A DNA stretch of 5,991 bases from RUG11247 sp050945995 (GTDB taxonomy: Bacteria > Bacillota > Clostridia > Christensenellales > Aristaeellaceae). The notes beneath the pieces are model-generated. The model had not been told where the DNA came from. It saw nothing but the letters and a program-made list of their open reading frames with translations, and searched no databases. Within the stretch, counting starts at the first letter, position 1. Every line of letters starts with the position of its first letter. The position numbers and the translations under genes were made by a program. Location of the stretch: positions 1 through 5,991 of the forward strand of contig JBMNUA010000159.1 of assembly GCA_050945995.1 (NCBI GenBank). Direction: 5' to 3'. This document shows positions 5,061-5,991 of this stretch, in pieces.

Positions 5061-5175
5061 GGGCTATTCAACGGCATGTCGTGAAAATCTGGCGAATTGG
5101 GCGGCGTGCAAATATTGTATGCTTTGAGGCGCTGGGAGGTTTCCGCGCCTTTATGATTCAATAGGAGGGCGGCAT
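5061..5175 (+). promoter_or_regulatory. Leader and probable promoter region of the hydrolase gene
   Basis: These 115 bases must hold the promoter if the upstream hairpins stop transcription. A poor candidate is TTGGGC (5097-5102) with TATGCT (5118-5123) at a short 15-base spacing. A small stem AGGCGC (5127-5132) with GCGCCT (5145-5150) would lie in the 5' leader. AGGAGG at 5163-5168 is a strong ribosome binding site 7 nt before ATG 5176. Confidence 0.4.
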
Positions 5176-5991
5176 ATGCGTTCGATTTCGATACCATCCG
5201 CGTCCGATGCGCCCACGATCTCGGCGGCGCACAAGGAGATTGACCGCCCGCGCGGAGTGCTGCTGATCGCGCACGGCATGGCGGAGCATAAGGCGCGATA
5301 TTATGATTTCATGGAGTTTCTAGCAGAGTGCGGTATCGCGGCGATGATCTGGGATCACCGCGGGCACGGCGAAGGCGCGGAGCGTCTGGGCTATATCGCG
5401 GGCGGCGCGGATACGGTGCTCGCGGATTTGGCGCGCGTCGCGGCGCACGCCCGGGCGTTATACCCAGAAGCGAAGCAGTTTTTGCTCGGGCACAGCATGG
5501 GCGCGCTCGTCGCGCGCGCGTATATTCAAACATATGACGGATGTTCGGGGCTACTATTGTCCGGCAACCCCGCATACAGCCCGTTTGCGCCCGCCGCGCT
5601 TCGGTACGCGCGCCGGGCGCAGAACAGGCGCGGCGCATACGCGATGGCGCGCGCGCTCAGCTTCGGGATGTACGCGCCGTTCATGCTCGGCTCGCGCGCG
5701 CCTTTTTCTCGCAACGGCTGGCTCTGCGCCGATCGCGCGGTGGTGCGCGCCTACGACAAAGACCCGCTCTGCGGATTCGCGTTCACGGCAAACGGCTACG
5801 AGGCGCTGTTTGATTTGATGCAGCGCGCGCAGCATCCGCCTGCGCCCATTCGGCAGCCGAACCTGCCGATCGCTTTGTATTCCGGCGCGCGGGACGCCTG
5901 CGCCGGCGGGGAGAAGGGTGCGATGCGCGCGGTGCGGCAGCTGGCGGACGCGGGTTATCGCACGGTTGAATACAAGATATACCCAAAGATG
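5176..5991 (+). CDS. Alpha/beta hydrolase, lysophospholipase/monoacylglycerol lipase-like, 3' end missing
   Basis: This serine hydrolase resembles the Hydrolase_4 (serine aminopeptidase S33-like) group that includes lysophospholipase L2 and monoacylglycerol lipases. The 272 visible residues contain LIAHGMAEH (30-38) with the oxyanion-hole HG, WDHRGHGEG (59-67), the nucleophile elbow LLGHSMG (103-109) with Ser107, and SGARDAC (236-242) where D240 is the likely acid. The reading frame is open to the window edge and ends at IYPKM. In relatives the catalytic His follows this point within a few residues, so about 30-50 residues are missing. There is no signal peptide, so it is probably cytoplasmic. 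The start is well supported by AGGAGG 7 nt upstream. The gap and hairpins before it suggest its own transcription unit. Substrate is unknown; a lipid or other ester is likely. Confidence 0.88.
   Translation, partial: MRSISIPSASDAPTISAAHKEIDRPRGVLLIAHGMAEHKARYYDFMEFLAECGIAAMIWDHRGHGEGAERLGYIAGGADTVLADLARVAAHARALYPEAKQFLLGHSMGALVARAYIQTYDGCSGLLLSGNPAYSPFAPAALRYARRAQNRRGAYAMARALSFGMYAPFMLGSRAPFSRNGWLCADRAVVRAYDKDPLCGFAFTANGYEALFDLMQRAQHPPAPIRQPNLPIALYSGARDACAGGEKGAMRAVRQLADAGYRTVEYKIYPKM

Noticed and set aside
5097..5123. TTGGGC and TATGCT as a definite sigma-A promoter for the hydrolase
   Set aside because: The spacing is 15 bases and both boxes are weak, so it is kept only as a poor candidate within the leader entry.
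5328..5838. Several short frames on both strands inside the hydrolase gene
   Set aside because: The + strand frame from ATG 5176 runs unbroken to the window edge with GHSMG and other hydrolase motifs, so the rest are shadows.

Overview
The window looks like chromosomal DNA of a high-GC member of Clostridia (Bacillota); a Christensenellales-like lineage is a guess. By eye the genes are about two-thirds G+C. The gene order cmk - plsC - ispH/rpsA, with IspH fused to ribosomal protein S1, is a known clostridial arrangement, and the ribosome binding sites are of the AGGAGG type. All genes are on the + strand and both edges cut a gene.

Layout. (1) 2-1018: C-terminal three quarters of an M20 metallodipeptidase of the PepV/Sapep type. 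(2) 1018-1686: cytidylate kinase, cmk. (3) 1683-2273: 1-acyl-glycerol-3-phosphate acyltransferase, plsC. These three are joined by stop/start overlaps and read as one operon. (4) 2274-2801: about 530 bases without a convincing gene. It holds a run of strong hairpins, a Rho-independent terminator, and an AT-rich leader with a 12-nt direct repeat. (5) 2802-4901: a fusion of IspH (last step of the MEP isoprenoid pathway) with a four-domain S1 RNA-binding protein; a good SD and an ATG lie in frame at the junction. (6) 4902-5175: a hairpin repeated 113 bases apart with an inserted hairpin-rich stretch between the copies, then the leader of the last gene. (7) 5176 to the edge: an alpha/beta hydrolase of the lysophospholipase/monoacylglycerol lipase type, cut just before its expected catalytic His.

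How the genes fit together: cmk (pyrimidine nucleotides, including CDP precursors), plsC (phosphatidic acid), ispH (isoprenoid precursors) and rpsA (translation initiation) form a housekeeping growth and membrane cluster. The dipeptidase and the hydrolase are neighbours without a clear functional link.

The most interesting signal is in the two gaps. Both hold a hairpin-rich stretch ending in the same roughly 39-nt motif (32 of 40 aligned columns identical), and both are bracketed by a direct duplication of terminator-type sequence. In the first gap, removing one repeat unit (304 bases) restores a compact terminator with the plsC stop codon in its loop. This suggests a family of small non-coding insertion elements that target terminators, or a structured RNA family. 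Other points are two substitutions at normally conserved IspH active-site positions, a Gln in place of Glu in the PlsC FPEGTR motif, and nucleotide-level signals for separate translation of S1 from inside the fusion gene.
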